Shown piece by piece: positions 6,104 through 6,201 of a stretch of 6,201 nucleotides of DNA; position 1 is the stretch's first letter, and each line of letters begins with the position of its first letter. This DNA comes from an uncultured Cytophagaceae bacterium (GTDB lineage: Bacteria; Bacteroidota; Bacteroidia; Cytophagales; Spirosomataceae). Location: NCBI GenBank assembly GCA_938008575.1, contig CALLKB010000110.1:1-6201 (forward strand). The letters run 5' to 3'. The position numbers and the translations under genes are program-made. The notes under the pieces are model-generated. The model searched no databases and was not told the origin of the DNA. It saw only the letters and a program-made list of their open reading frames with translations.

Positions 6104-6128
6104 TAGACGCGAAGTATCGCGTCTCTAC
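6104..6128 (-). repeat. GACGCGA hairpin repeat, copy 6, overlapping a stop codon
   Basis: Arms AGACGCGA (6105-6112) and TCGCGTCT (6117-6124) pair perfectly over 8 bp, with loop AGTA (TACT on the minus strand). Its minus-strand head GTAGAG supplies the TAG stop (6127-6125) of the partial membrane-protein gene, so the hairpin forms immediately after translation ends. Confidence 0.8.
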
Positions 6129-6201
6129 TTTTTCTTCTGCAAAAACGGCTGCACCATCACCGTCAGCACCAGCAATGCCGTACCCCAGTAAAATCCCGCC
6201 G
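6125..6201 (-). CDS. Partial CDS, C-terminal 24 residues of a probable membrane protein
   Basis: The reverse complement from the right edge gives an open frame of 24 residues, AGFYWGTALLVLTVMVQPFL then QKKK, ending at TAG (6127-6125). A hydrophobic run followed by a Lys-rich tail is typical of the last transmembrane helix of a transporter with a cytoplasmic C-terminus. The 5' part lies outside the window. A sugar permease (MFS or SSS type) would suit the catabolic neighbours, but that is only a guess from context. The stop codon is formed by the head (GTAGAG) of a palindromic repeat. The other two frames either stop early or give unlikely composition. Confidence 0.6.
   Translation of the reverse strand, partial: AGFYWGTALLVLTVMVQPFLQKKK

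Overview
The window looks like a piece of a Bacteroidota chromosome, probably Cytophagales. This rests on protein style (a secreted ThuA/propeller/HEAT multidomain protein, a divergent Gfo/Idh/MocA oxidoreductase and a xylose-isomerase-like TIM barrel in one cluster), on the lack of clear Shine-Dalgarno sequences before the starts, and on spacers full of short palindromic repeats. The genus cannot be read from the sequence.

All genes lie on the minus strand, so the transcription order runs from high to low coordinates. At the right edge are the last 24 codons of a gene that probably encodes a membrane protein (6125-6201). A 192-bp spacer with three copies of a GACGCGA-type hairpin repeat follows. 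Next come a sugar isomerase/epimerase-like TIM barrel (5102-5932), an 89-bp spacer with two back-to-back palindromes, a Gfo/Idh/MocA-type oxidoreductase (3900-5012), and, after 3 bp, a 1201-residue exported protein (291-3896). The last 290 bp (1-290) hold no convincing gene and are a patchwork of at least five kinds of short repeat.

The large protein is the most notable item. It has a signal peptide, a ThuA domain, a dehydrogenase-type beta-propeller (PVC/DUF7133-like), a HEAT-like helical region, a CARDB domain, an unassigned segment and a C-terminal azurin-like cupredoxin with a complete His/Cys/His/Met type 1 copper set. There is no CXXCH haem motif. It may be an exported sugar or polyol dehydrogenase that passes electrons to its own copper domain. 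The two cytoplasmic enzymes may process the resulting keto-sugar. Both deviate from their family signatures: the oxidoreductase has Thr-Val-Pro where Glu-Lys-Pro is usual, and the isomerase has Gln where the epimerases have a metal-binding His. The substrate is unknown. The pathway is an inference from domain content and gene order.

Two of the palindromic elements sit so tightly against genes that they supply the stop codon: that of the TIM-barrel gene and that of the upstream partial gene.
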